From NCBI GenBank assembly GCA_002348905.1, contig DEBW01000005.1, positions 548-7,105 of the forward strand: DNA of 6,558 bases, read 5' to 3'. Below the pieces are notes generated by a model, which searched no databases, had not been told where the DNA came from, and worked only from the letters and a program-made list of their open reading frames with translations. The stretch is from Ruminococcus flavefaciens. Its GTDB lineage: Bacteria > Bacillota > Clostridia > Oscillospirales > Ruminococcaceae. This document shows positions 1-5,790 of this stretch, piece by piece. Made by a program: the position numbers and the translations under genes. Numbering within the stretch: the stretch's first letter is position 1; each line of letters opens with the position of its first letter.

Positions 1-786
1 GACGACTACACAAGAAACACCATAAGGCACAACGTTATTCCGGTCCTCGAAAAGATCAATCCTGCACTTTTCAGAACTATACTATCCGACTCGGAAAATT
101 TTCGTACCGACAATAACTTCATTGAACTCGAAGCCGGAAAAGCATATGAATCCGGTTTATCAGGAAAAGATACCATATGCGGGCTTGACAGACTTCATCC
201 TGCGGTACGCAGACGCTGTACAGCGCGTTTCCTTTCGGAAAACGGGATAGAAGTAAACAGCAGACGAATAGCCGATCTGGAAAAAGCAGTGCTCTGCGGC
301 GGCAAGATCAACCTTAAGGGAGATATTTACGCTGAGGCACATGACGGATGCCTGCGGCTGGTCACCATACCGAAGGCAAAGGAAAAAACCGGACATATAT
401 GCATAAAGGCAGCAGAAGGCGAAAACAGATTCCTTACGAAGACCGTTATTCTGACGCTTGCGGACCGCGGGCAGTACGAAGGCTGTACTCTTCCTCCGGA
501 TACTGTAATGATCGACGCCGGATGCATAAAGGGTGATATCGTCCTCAGAAACAGACTTCCGGGTGACAGAATAAAGCTTGAAAACAGGAACTTTACCTCA
601 TCGGTCAAAAAACTTCTGAATGCCTGCACTGAAGCTTCGGAACGCGACAGTCTCTGCATTGCCGCTGACGAAACCGGAATAATCTTCATCGAAAAAGCCG
701 GCACAGCTGACAGAGTTAAAATTACTAATAGTACAAAAAAAATACTGCTAATAAGGGTTGTTTGTGAAGAAACCATGAAATTATAA
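1..786 (+). CDS. tilS: tRNA(Ile)-lysidine synthase, C-terminal part (5' end outside the window)
   Basis: TilS uses ATP to join lysine to C34 of the CAU-anticodon tRNA-Ile, so that the tRNA reads AUA instead of AUG; it is a cytoplasmic, normally essential enzyme. The reading frame is open from base 1 to the TAA at 784-786, giving 261 visible residues. The conserved RNTIRHNVIP segment is at visible residues 5-14. The TilS C-terminal domain follows, with NRLPGDR at residues 184-190 and then a lysine-bearing 'VKKLLN' segment and an 'ERD' segment, in the order seen in other TilS proteins. The N-terminal PP-loop ATPase domain with its SGGxDS motif is upstream of the window and cannot be checked. 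ftsH follows on the same strand after an 89-nt gap that carries a separate promoter. The last residues are basic and unremarkable. An internal ATG at 289 lies in mid-domain and is not the start. Confidence 0.93.
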   Translation, partial: DDYTRNTIRHNVIPVLEKINPALFRTILSDSENFRTDNNFIELEAGKAYESGLSGKDTICGLDRLHPAVRRRCTARFLSENGIEVNSRRIADLEKAVLCGGKINLKGDIYAEAHDGCLRLVTIPKAKEKTGHICIKAAEGENRFLTKTVILTLADRGQYEGCTLPPDTVMIDAGCIKGDIVLRNRLPGDRIKLENRNFTSSVKKLLNACTEASERDSLCIAADETGIIFIEKAGTADRVKITNSTKKILLIRVVCEETMKL

Positions 787-800
787 AGGGTTTCCCTTTT
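785..800 (+). terminator. weak hairpin just after tilS
   Basis: A 6-bp stem, AAAGGG at 785-790 with CCCTTT at 794-799 and a TTT loop, overlaps the tilS stop codon. Only a short T run (797-800) belongs to or follows the stem. It is too weak to call a firm terminator. It could reduce read-through from tilS into ftsH, which has its own promoter directly downstream. Confidence 0.25.
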
Positions 801-804
801 ATAC

Positions 805-833
805 TTGACTTTATATCGTTTTCAAGTTAAAAT
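805..833 (+). promoter_or_regulatory. sigma-A type promoter of ftsH
   Basis: The -35 element TTGACT (805-810) and the -10 element TAAAAT (828-833) are separated by exactly 17 bp. Each differs from consensus at one position. Transcription would start near 840, leaving a leader of about 35 nt before the ftsH ribosome binding site and start. No CIRCE element or clear heat-shock operator was seen around it. Confidence 0.75.
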
Positions 834-862
834 ATTCTTATTGATGTAAAAATACAAAAGAC

Positions 863-867
863 AGGAG
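863..867 (+). promoter_or_regulatory. ribosome binding site that decides the ftsH start
   Basis: AGGAG at 863-867 is the only good Shine-Dalgarno sequence upstream of ftsH. It is 8 nt from the in-frame TTG at 876. It is only 2 nt from the ATG at 870 and overlaps the GTG at 867. The spacing therefore favours TTG 876. Confidence 0.65.
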
Positions 868-875
868 TGATGTCA

Positions 876-2792
876 TTGACACCTAGAAAGAACAAGGGAC
901 TGCTGACCTATATTGCGATAGCAGCAGTAATAATAATAGTTCTCGGAGTACTCATACCTAATCTTGAACCTGCAGGTCAGGGAAAGAAATATTCCGAAAT
1001 AATGCACGAGTTTGATGAGTACAATGTTTCTGAGTATACACTTAATCTCAAGACCGGAGAACTTGAATACTATCTCGAAGGTTCTTCCGACAAGAACACA
1101 TATATAGTCCCGAACGTAAATCTTTTTATTAACGATACAGATTCTGAAATAGCCGACTACAGAGCCGGTTACAGGGAAAAACACAACGGTGAGGAAGTCA
1201 AGGTAGACTACATCAGGGGTTCGGACAACTCCTGGATCATAACAGTCATCCCGACGATACTCCTTCTTATAATGGGAGTCGCACTTTTCTTCTTTATGAT
1301 CCGTCAGGCCGGCGGCGGCGGAAAATACGCTAACTTCGGCAAGGCAAACATCAGACCTTCAAACGGCAAAAAGACAACATTCGACGACGTTGCAGGTGCT
1401 GATGAAGAAAAGGAAGAACTTAAGGAGATCGTTGACTTCCTTAAGAATACAAAGAAATATGACGAAATAGGCGCAAGAGTTCCTAAGGGTGTTCTCCTTC
1501 TGGGCCCTCCTGGTACAGGTAAGACACTTCTTGCAAGAGCTGTTGCCGGCGAAGCAGGTGTTCCTTTCTTCTCTATCTCAGGTTCAGACTTCGTTGAAAT
1601 GTTCGTCGGTGTCGGTGCTTCACGAGTACGTGACCTTTTCGAACAGGCGAAGAAGAACAGCCCGTCAATCGTATTCATCGACGAAATTGATGCTGTAGGA
1701 CGTCACAGAGGCGCAGGTCTCGGCGGCGGACACGACGAGCGTGAGCAGACTCTTAACCAGCTCCTCGTTGAAATGGACGGTTTTACCGGAAATGAGAACG
1801 TTATCGTTATCGCAGCCACAAACCGCCGTGATATACTCGATCCTGCTCTTCTCCGTCCGGGCAGATTCGACAGACAGATAGTTGTCGGATATCCTGACGT
1901 AAAGGGACGTGAGGACATACTCAAAGTTCACGCTAAAAACAAGCCTTTAGCTCCTGACGTTGACCTCAAGCTCATTGCTCAAACAACACAGGGCTTCACA
2001 GGTGCAGACCTCGAAAACCTCCTTAATGAAGCAGCTCTCCTCGCTGCAAGAAACGGCAAGATGTCCGTATCAGCAAAGGATATCGAGGAAGCTACAATGA
2101 AGGTCATCGCAGGTCCTGAGAAGAAATCCCGTATCGTTACCGAAAGAGACAAGAAAGTTACCGCCTACCACGAAGCTGGTCACGCTGTTGCAGCTTACAA
2201 CCTGCCTACACAGGATAAGGTACATCAGGTAACTATCATACAGCGTGGTATGGCTGCCGGTCTTACAGTCACAAGACCTGATACCGACGACCAGCACGTT
2301 TCACGGAATCAGATGCGTGAGAGCATAATCATGCTCCTCGGCGGCAGAGTTGCAGAGGAAATATTCCTTGATGATATATGCACAGGCGCTTCAAATGATA
2401 TCGAACGTGCTACATCTACCGCAAGAAAAATGGTAACAAAGTACGGTTTCTCCAGTAAAATAGGTACTGTAGTCTACGGCTCTGAGAGCGAAGAGGTGTT
2501 CCTCGGCAAGGACTACGGTCACACCAAGAACTACAGCGAAGCCGTTGCTGCTCAGATAGACGAGGAAGTAAAGTCTATCATAGAAAAGGCTTACAGTGAT
2601 TGCTCTGCTATTATCAGAGCTAACAGCGATAAAATGCATCTCCTTGCAAAATATCTCCTTAAATTCGAGAAGATAAACGCTGATGACTTTGAAAAGCTCA
2701 TGAAGGGCGAGATCGACGACGCTTACATCGAAAGCCACTCTCCTTTCGACAGCAAGCCTGAACCTGAGAAAAAAGCAGAAGAAACTGAATAA
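876..2792 (+). CDS. ftsH: ATP-dependent zinc metalloprotease FtsH
   Basis: FtsH is a membrane-anchored hexameric AAA+ protease that unfolds and degrades misfolded membrane proteins and some regulators. With the TTG start at 876 it has 638 residues, a normal length. Two membrane segments are visible, about residues 9-27 and 120-142, enclosing an extracytoplasmic domain, followed by a Gly-rich linker. The AAA+ domain carries Walker A GPPGTGKT (210-217), Walker B VFIDEID (266-272), and the second region of homology starting at ATN (314-316), with arginine fingers R330 and R333. The protease domain has HEAGH at 432-436, with zinc ligands H432 and H436 and catalytic E433. The third zinc ligand is D508 in the SNDIE segment. 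The C-terminus is a charged Glu/Lys tail. All key residues are intact. An in-frame GTG (867) and ATG (870) exist but are badly spaced from AGGAG. The gene has its own promoter and ends at a hairpin terminator shared with the convergent gene. Confidence 0.98.
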   Translation: MTPRKNKGLLTYIAIAAVIIIVLGVLIPNLEPAGQGKKYSEIMHEFDEYNVSEYTLNLKTGELEYYLEGSSDKNTYIVPNVNLFINDTDSEIADYRAGYREKHNGEEVKVDYIRGSDNSWIITVIPTILLLIMGVALFFFMIRQAGGGGKYANFGKANIRPSNGKKTTFDDVAGADEEKEELKEIVDFLKNTKKYDEIGARVPKGVLLLGPPGTGKTLLARAVAGEAGVPFFSISGSDFVEMFVGVGASRVRDLFEQAKKNSPSIVFIDEIDAVGRHRGAGLGGGHDEREQTLNQLLVEMDGFTGNENVIVIAATNRRDILDPALLRPGRFDRQIVVGYPDVKGREDILKVHAKNKPLAPDVDLKLIAQTTQGFTGADLENLLNEAALLAARNGKMSVSAKDIEEATMKVIAGPEKKSRIVTERDKKVTAYHEAGHAVAAYNLPTQDKVHQVTIIQRGMAAGLTVTRPDTDDQHVSRNQMRESIIMLLGGRVAEEIFLDDICTGASNDIERATSTARKMVTKYGFSSKIGTVVYGSESEEVFLGKDYGHTKNYSEAVAAQIDEEVKSIIEKAYSDCSAIIRANSDKMHLLAKYLLKFEKINADDFEKLMKGEIDDAYIESHSPFDSKPEPEKKAEETE

Positions 2793-2793
2793 T

Positions 2794-2830
2794 AAAAAGT
2801 CCCACAGTTCATGCTGTGGGATTTTTGTTT
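2794..2830. terminator. bidirectional intrinsic terminator between ftsH and the convergent gene
   Basis: The 8-bp stem TCCCACAG (2800-2807) / CTGTGGGA (2814-2821) has a 6-nt loop. On the plus strand it is followed by a T-rich run (2822-2830). On the minus strand it is followed by the T run complementary to 2794-2798. It can therefore end ftsH transcripts from the left and those of the 2862-3293 gene from the right. Confidence 0.88.
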
Positions 2831-2861
2831 GTCGAAAAAGTCATTATAATAATCTGTAAGA

Positions 2862-3293
2862 CTAAAAATTACATCTTGTTCGATTTTTCTCATTTTCTTC
2901 TACTTCACCGTAATCACCATATGCTGTCAGTGCATCACGTAAATCGTCGATGAAGCCTTCTTCTTCAGAGTATGGAAAAACAATATCCTTACTCATATAG
3001 TTTTCAGGAATATTCCATATAACATCGTTACCATTTTCAAAGCTTTCTCTGAATTGTACGATGTATTTTTTTCCGTGCCATAAAAAAATGAAAACATTTT
3101 CTTCATAGTAATCTCTGAGCGGATAAAGCCTTAAAAGATAAATTTTTCTTTCTTTATCTACCGTCCACTCTTGTGGGGGTCTCATTTCGACCTCTCTTAA
3201 AAACTGTCCCAAGCCATAAAGTGGATAAGTTATACCCCAGGAATTAAATTCTTCCTGCTGTTCCTTTGTCAGTTCTTCATTAATAAATGCCAT
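2862..3293 (-). CDS. small hypothetical protein of unknown family, AT-rich
   Basis: This reads as a soluble protein of 143 residues with no signal peptide or membrane segment. I do not recognise the family. It opens with MAFINEELTKEQ. It is rich in aromatic residues, has a WTVDKERKIYLLRL segment near residues 43-56 and an FLWHGKKYIVQF segment near 70-81, and ends with an acidic helix-like stretch and a polar tail. The alternation of beta-like hydrophobic strands and acidic helices would suit a compact alpha/beta fold. The ATG at 3293 is chosen because AGGGA (3304-3300 on the minus strand) precedes it by 6 nt. It is also downstream of a perfect promoter, whereas an upstream in-frame ATG at 3360 lies in front of the -10 box and so would not be transcribed. 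A hand count over most of the gene gives about 35% G+C, clearly below the neighbouring ftsH, which hints at separate acquisition. A role as an immunity-type or other accessory protein is possible but unsupported. Confidence 0.75.
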   Translation of the reverse strand: MAFINEELTKEQQEEFNSWGITYPLYGLGQFLREVEMRPPQEWTVDKERKIYLLRLYPLRDYYEENVFIFLWHGKKYIVQFRESFENGNDVIWNIPENYMSKDIVFPYSEEEGFIDDLRDALTAYGDYGEVEENEKNRTRCNF

Positions 3294-3347
3294 TAAAAAT
3301 CCCTGCCTTATCATTAATTTATTATGAATATATCTTATGTCAAAAAC

Positions 3348-3376
3348 ATTATAACACAGCATCTATGAGCTGTCAA
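3348..3376 (-). promoter_or_regulatory. exact-consensus sigma-A promoter of the 2862-3293 gene
   Basis: On the minus strand, TTGACA (3376-3371) and TATAAT (3353-3348) are separated by exactly 17 bp, a full match to the sigma-A consensus. Transcription would begin near 3341, about 48 nt upstream of the ATG at 3293. It is arranged back to back with the promoter of the PH-domain gene. Confidence 0.85.
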
Positions 3377-3428
3377 TTCACTATATCAGATTTTGAAAAT
3401 GATTTACAGTGAAAAATGCAAATCCTTG

Positions 3429-3457
3429 TTGACGAAACACTTTTTTTATGTTAAAAT
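3429..3457 (+). promoter_or_regulatory. sigma-A type promoter of the bPH2-FkbM operon
   Basis: TTGACG (3429-3434) and TAAAAT (3452-3457) are separated by 17 bp, including a T-rich stretch in the spacer. A start near 3464 gives a leader of about 32 nt, containing the AGGGAGG ribosome binding site at 3481-3487. About 52 bp separate its -35 box from the -35 box of the divergent promoter. Confidence 0.75.
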
Positions 3458-3495
3458 AGTATATGTATAATACTAACACAAGGGAGGATCAGATA

Positions 3496-3912
3496 ATGTC
3501 TAAAAATGATATAGACTATATATGGACAGACAAGAAAAGGACTCTTTTCGGTCTCCCGTGGTCATTTACACGCTACTATCTTACCGAAACAAAGTTTATC
3601 ACCCAGATAGGCTTTTTCAACATCAAAGAGGACGAGATCGACCTCTACAAGATAATTGACAAAAGCGTGAGCCGTCCGTTCTTTCAGAGGATGTTCGACT
3701 GCGGTACGATAACTATACACAGCAAAGACGCTGATACTCCGACAAAGATAGTAAAATGCGTCAAAAAGCCTCGTCAGGTCTCGAACCTCATCGACAAATA
3801 CCTCAACCGTATGCGTGACAGATACGGCATACGTGGCAGGGACATGGTAGGCATCATGCACGGCGATTATCAGGATCATGATGACATTGACGACGATTAC
3901 GATAATAATTGA
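3496..3912 (+). CDS. bacterial PH-domain protein (bPH2 / DUF304 type)
   Basis: The product has 138 residues. The pattern IWTDKKRTLFGLPWSFTRY (residues 9-27), then a 'YLTETKF...GFFNIKEDEIDLYKI' core and a 'GTITI' strand, then 'KKPRQV' before a C-terminal helix, is typical of short bacterial PH-like proteins. These usually act as small binding or scaffold modules; their ligands are mostly unknown. There is no signal peptide or membrane segment, so it should be cytoplasmic or peripheral. The tail (about 118-138) is strongly acidic with two histidines, unlike the rest of the protein. The ATG at 3496 is chosen because AGGGAGG lies 8 nt upstream; an upstream in-frame ATG at 3463 lies at the expected transcription start and has no ribosome binding site. 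The FkbM gene starts 17 nt after the stop, so the two are almost certainly co-transcribed. The fold assignment is from sequence pattern and family knowledge; the cellular role is unknown. Confidence 0.85.
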   Translation: MSKNDIDYIWTDKKRTLFGLPWSFTRYYLTETKFITQIGFFNIKEDEIDLYKIIDKSVSRPFFQRMFDCGTITIHSKDADTPTKIVKCVKKPRQVSNLIDKYLNRMRDRYGIRGRDMVGIMHGDYQDHDDIDDDYDNN

Positions 3913-3929
3913 TTCCGGAGTGTAGAAAA

Positions 3930-4994
3930 ATGATTTCCTTTATTACTGAAACTGTCTCGACATGGGATAAGCTCCAGGCCGAGAAAAGACCAATATTTAT
4001 ATACGGCATGGGTGACGGTGCGCTGAAAATAATGTCCGTATTCAAACAGAAAGGCATTGTACTCTCAGGCATTTTCGCAAGTGACGGCTTTGTAAGAGGT
4101 CATTCCTTTGAAGGCTACCGTGTACATAAACTCTCTGATATCGAAGAAATGGTCGATGACTTTGTTGTGGTACTCGCCTTTGCTGCCGGCTATCAGGAAA
4201 TAGTTGACAAGATACACGAAATAGCCGCAAAGCACACTCTCTTAGTGCCGGACGTTCCTGTTACCGGCGGCGGACTCTTTACTTATGAGTACTGTCAGGA
4301 GAACGCTGAAAAGCTCAGAAAGGTCTACGACAGCCTTGCTGACGACTATTCACGCAAAGTGTACGCAAACATCATCAACTTCAAGATAAGCGGAAATATC
4401 GACTATCTCGATACCGTGACAACTCCGAAGTCGGAGATATACAAGAATATCATCAAGCCGCACATGAACGAGACTTACGTTGACCTCGGCGCTTACAACG
4501 GTGATACTATCCGTGAACTCCTCGAATACACAAACGGCAGATATTCTTCTATATACGCCCTCGAACCTGACAGGAAGAACTACAAGAAGCTTTCAAAGTT
4601 CGTTGAGGGTATGCCGCATATCCACGCATACAACGCCGCTGTATGGTGTACTGATACGGAGCTTCCGTTTGCTTCAAAGGCTGGCAGACAGTCTGCTATA
4701 TGCGCCGACGCTGAAACCAAAGTCGAGGCTCTTACAGTTGATACTATCCTCGGAAAGCATCCTGCATCTATCATAAAAATGGACGTTGAAGGCTTCGAGC
4801 GTGAGGCTATATGGGGCGCTGCACAGACTATAGCTCATTATTCTCCGAAAATGATGATATCACTCTATCATCGCAACGAGGATATATTCGAGCTTCCTCT
4901 CCTGCTGAAAACTATCAACCCGAACTACAAACTCTATATACGTCACCAGCTCTACATTCCTGCATGGGAGACAAACCTTTACGCAATAGTATAA
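3930..4994 (+). CDS. FkbM-family SAM-dependent methyltransferase with N-terminal Rossmann-like region
   Basis: The product has 354 residues. The N-terminal part (about 1-115) begins a beta-strand/glycine turn, IFIYGMGDG (22-30), and looks like the Rossmann-type fold that often precedes FkbM domains. The C-terminal part is the methyltransferase: motif I YVDLGAYNGDT (183-193) binds the SAM methionine end, E212 in YALEPD is placed to hold the ribose hydroxyls, and the FkbM hallmark KMDVEGFE lies around D285-E290. FkbM enzymes O-methylate sugars or natural products; the substrate here cannot be read from sequence. There is no membrane segment. The ATG at 3930 is chosen for GGAG (3917-3920) 9 nt upstream; an in-frame TTG at 3909 would overlap the previous gene. 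It is the second gene of an operon with the PH-domain protein and ends just before a strong hairpin terminator. No polysaccharide genes are visible nearby, so its substrate pathway is probably encoded elsewhere. Confidence 0.92.
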   Translation: MISFITETVSTWDKLQAEKRPIFIYGMGDGALKIMSVFKQKGIVLSGIFASDGFVRGHSFEGYRVHKLSDIEEMVDDFVVVLAFAAGYQEIVDKIHEIAAKHTLLVPDVPVTGGGLFTYEYCQENAEKLRKVYDSLADDYSRKVYANIINFKISGNIDYLDTVTTPKSEIYKNIIKPHMNETYVDLGAYNGDTIRELLEYTNGRYSSIYALEPDRKNYKKLSKFVEGMPHIHAYNAAVWCTDTELPFASKAGRQSAICADAETKVEALTVDTILGKHPASIIKMDVEGFEREAIWGAAQTIAHYSPKMMISLYHRNEDIFELPLLLKTINPNYKLYIRHQLYIPAWETNLYAIV

Positions 4995-5013
4995 GAACTT
5001 GTTCTAAAAAATA

Positions 5014-5047
5014 ACTGCCGCACGATCAAATGTGCGGCAGTCTTTTT
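5014..5047. terminator. bidirectional intrinsic terminator
   Basis: A perfect 10-bp GC-rich stem, ACTGCCGCAC (5014-5023) / GTGCGGCAGT (5032-5041), has an 8-nt loop and is followed by C and five T (5042-5047). The minus-strand reading is followed by a T-rich run complementary to 5005-5013. It ends the FkbM operon on the plus strand and the YdbC-like gene on the minus strand. Confidence 0.93.
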
Positions 5048-5048
5048 A

Positions 5049-5282
5049 TTATTCAAATGAATCGAGGTCGATGTCCTTGAGAAGCTCCTTTAAGGAAGCA
5101 AGCTCATCAACAGTAAGAGTAACTCCCTTACCCATTCTTGAATGGTCTGGTGACCACTCACGGATATCATACTTAGGCTCATGTTCATTCCAGCTTACCA
5201 TATTAAGCTCCTTAGTCCAGCCCTTGGCATTTTCTGAAAGAACTCCTAAATTTTCTGTGATCTCGAATTTAAGCTCTGCCAT
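5049..5282 (-). CDS. YdbC / PC4-type single-stranded DNA-binding protein
   Basis: The product has 77 residues. The pattern FEITENLGVLS (6-16), GWTKELNMVSWNE (21-33), KYDIREWSPD (37-46) and MGKGVTLT (50-57), ending in a helix DELASLKELL, is that of the bacterial YdbC family. This family shares the fold of the transcription coactivator PC4/p15 and binds single-stranded DNA or RNA as a dimer. The conserved Trp residues (W22, W31, W43) and basic residues K20, K24, K37 and K52 fit a nucleic-acid face. The ATG at 5282 has AAAGGAGA (5299-5292) 9 nt upstream; the longer frame from 5327 reaches across the -10 box and is not real. It has its own promoter with an inverted repeat in the spacer and ends at the terminator at 5014-5047. 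Its cellular role in Firmicutes is poorly known; a nucleoid or transcription role is inference. Confidence 0.9.
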   Translation of the reverse strand: MAELKFEITENLGVLSENAKGWTKELNMVSWNEHEPKYDIREWSPDHSRMGKGVTLTVDELASLKELLKDIDLDSFE

Positions 5283-5317
5283 AATTCTGTATCTCCTTTC
5301 TGCAATATACAATATAT

Positions 5318-5346
5318 ATTTTACCACAAAAATGTATTTTTGTCTA
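5318..5346 (-). promoter_or_regulatory. sigma-A type promoter of the YdbC-like gene
   Basis: On the minus strand, TAGACA (5346-5341) and TAAAAT (5323-5318) are separated by 17 bp. Transcription would begin near 5311, giving a leader of about 30 nt before the ATG at 5282. It lies just downstream of the stop of the preceding minus-strand gene, so the YdbC-like gene need not depend on read-through. Confidence 0.7.
5326..5343. repeat. inverted repeat inside the YdbC-like promoter, candidate operator
   Basis: ACAAAAAT (5326-5333) and ATTTTTGT (5336-5343) are exact reverse complements separated by GT. The repeat occupies most of the -35 to -10 spacer and overlaps three bases of the -35 box. It is symmetrical and so suits a dimeric binding protein, but it is AT-rich, which makes chance more likely. 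No regulator is identified. Confidence 0.4.
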
Positions 5347-5358
5347 TACCCAATTAAT

Positions 5359-5664
5359 TTAACTAATTGCCGTACACAGATAGGAAAGAGCCTTCCCGTA
5401 TATCTGTGCCGGACTTGTCCTGCCGGTTATAAGCATTTCTGCAAAGTCAACAGCATCTTCTATGTCCCTTGAAAAATCCGGTATAGCCGCATATTCTCCG
5501 GTAAGCCTGTCCTGAGCTTCAACACCGTAAGTAACTATGTCCTCGCCGTTGATACTTATACGCCCGACAACAACACGGTATGTTACCTTGTTATATCCGC
5601 ATATCTCCATGTAAACAGTTCTGTCACGAACAATATTCCTTTTATGTCTGACCATTCCGAACAT
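5359..5664 (-). CDS. DUF6514-like small protein
   Basis: The product has 101 residues and is soluble, with no signal peptide. It begins with a basic stretch, MFGMVRHKRNIVRDR, followed by beta-strand-like segments (VYMEICGYNKVTYRVVVGRI). Then comes TYGVEAQDRLTGEYAAIPDFSRD, with a helix 'AVDFAEMLITGRTSPAQIYGKALSYL'. This layout (a YGVE strand, an I-x-D-x-S-x-D turn, then a helix and a 'sP.q' turn near the end) resembles the uncharacterised Clostridia family DUF6514; I judge this from memory and have not searched it. The function is unknown. The ATG at 5664 has a very strong AAGGAGG (5679-5673) 8 nt upstream. A promoter with an extended -10 lies at 5714-5742. The YdbC-like gene lies 76 nt downstream on the same strand, with no clear terminator between them. 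Confidence 0.82.
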   Translation of the reverse strand: MFGMVRHKRNIVRDRTVYMEICGYNKVTYRVVVGRISINGEDIVTYGVEAQDRLTGEYAAIPDFSRDIEDAVDFAEMLITGRTSPAQIYGKALSYLCTAIS

Positions 5665-5713
5665 TATTAAAGCCTCCTTATGCTGATCTTCACGAAAACC
5701 GTTTCATGATTAA

Positions 5714-5742
5714 ATTATAGCATAACAAAGGTTGTTTGTGAA
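5714..5742 (-). promoter_or_regulatory. promoter of the DUF6514-like gene with extended -10
   Basis: On the minus strand, TTCACA (5742-5737) and TATAAT (5719-5714) are 17 bp apart, with a TG one base upstream of the -10 box (extended -10). Transcription would start near 5707, leaving a leader of about 43 nt with the strong AAGGAGG ribosome binding site. Confidence 0.75.
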
Positions 5743-5790
5743 CAGGTCAGTTATAGAGATTTGGGCATTTACGTAAGGTAATGTGTCGAA

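Noticed and set aside
751..768. A 13-base stretch, GGTTGTTTGTGAA, at the end of tilS recurs near 5730-5742 by the DUF6514-like promoter.
   Set aside because: One copy is inside the tilS coding sequence and the other covers a promoter -35; the match is short and has no further flanking similarity, so it is most likely chance.
787..866. Possible heat-shock operator (CIRCE or CtsR site) upstream of ftsH.
   Set aside because: No TTAGCACTC-N9-GAGTGCTAA or GGTCAAA repeat is present; only a plain sigma-A promoter is visible.
1304..1678. Long minus-strand open frame inside ftsH.
   Set aside because: It is antisense to the conserved AAA+ domain and its composition reflects the codon pattern of ftsH; no promoter or ribosome binding site was seen.
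4994..5005. Short palindrome AGAAC-TT-GTTCT right after the FkbM stop codon.
   Set aside because: Five-base arms only, directly in front of a much stronger terminator hairpin; no sign of function.
5351..5369. Inverted repeat CAATTA...TAATTG spanning the stop of the DUF6514-like gene.
   Set aside because: Only six AT-rich pairs with a 7-nt loop and no T run; too weak for a terminator and not placed as an operator.
5032..5472. Long plus-strand open frame across the YdbC-like and DUF6514-like genes.
   Set aside because: It starts within a terminator, lacks a ribosome binding site and is antisense to two well-supported genes.
5769..5776. Palindrome TTACGTAA in the gap before the DUF6514-like promoter.
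   Set aside because: An 8-base palindrome alone is expected by chance, and it has no T run or second copy.
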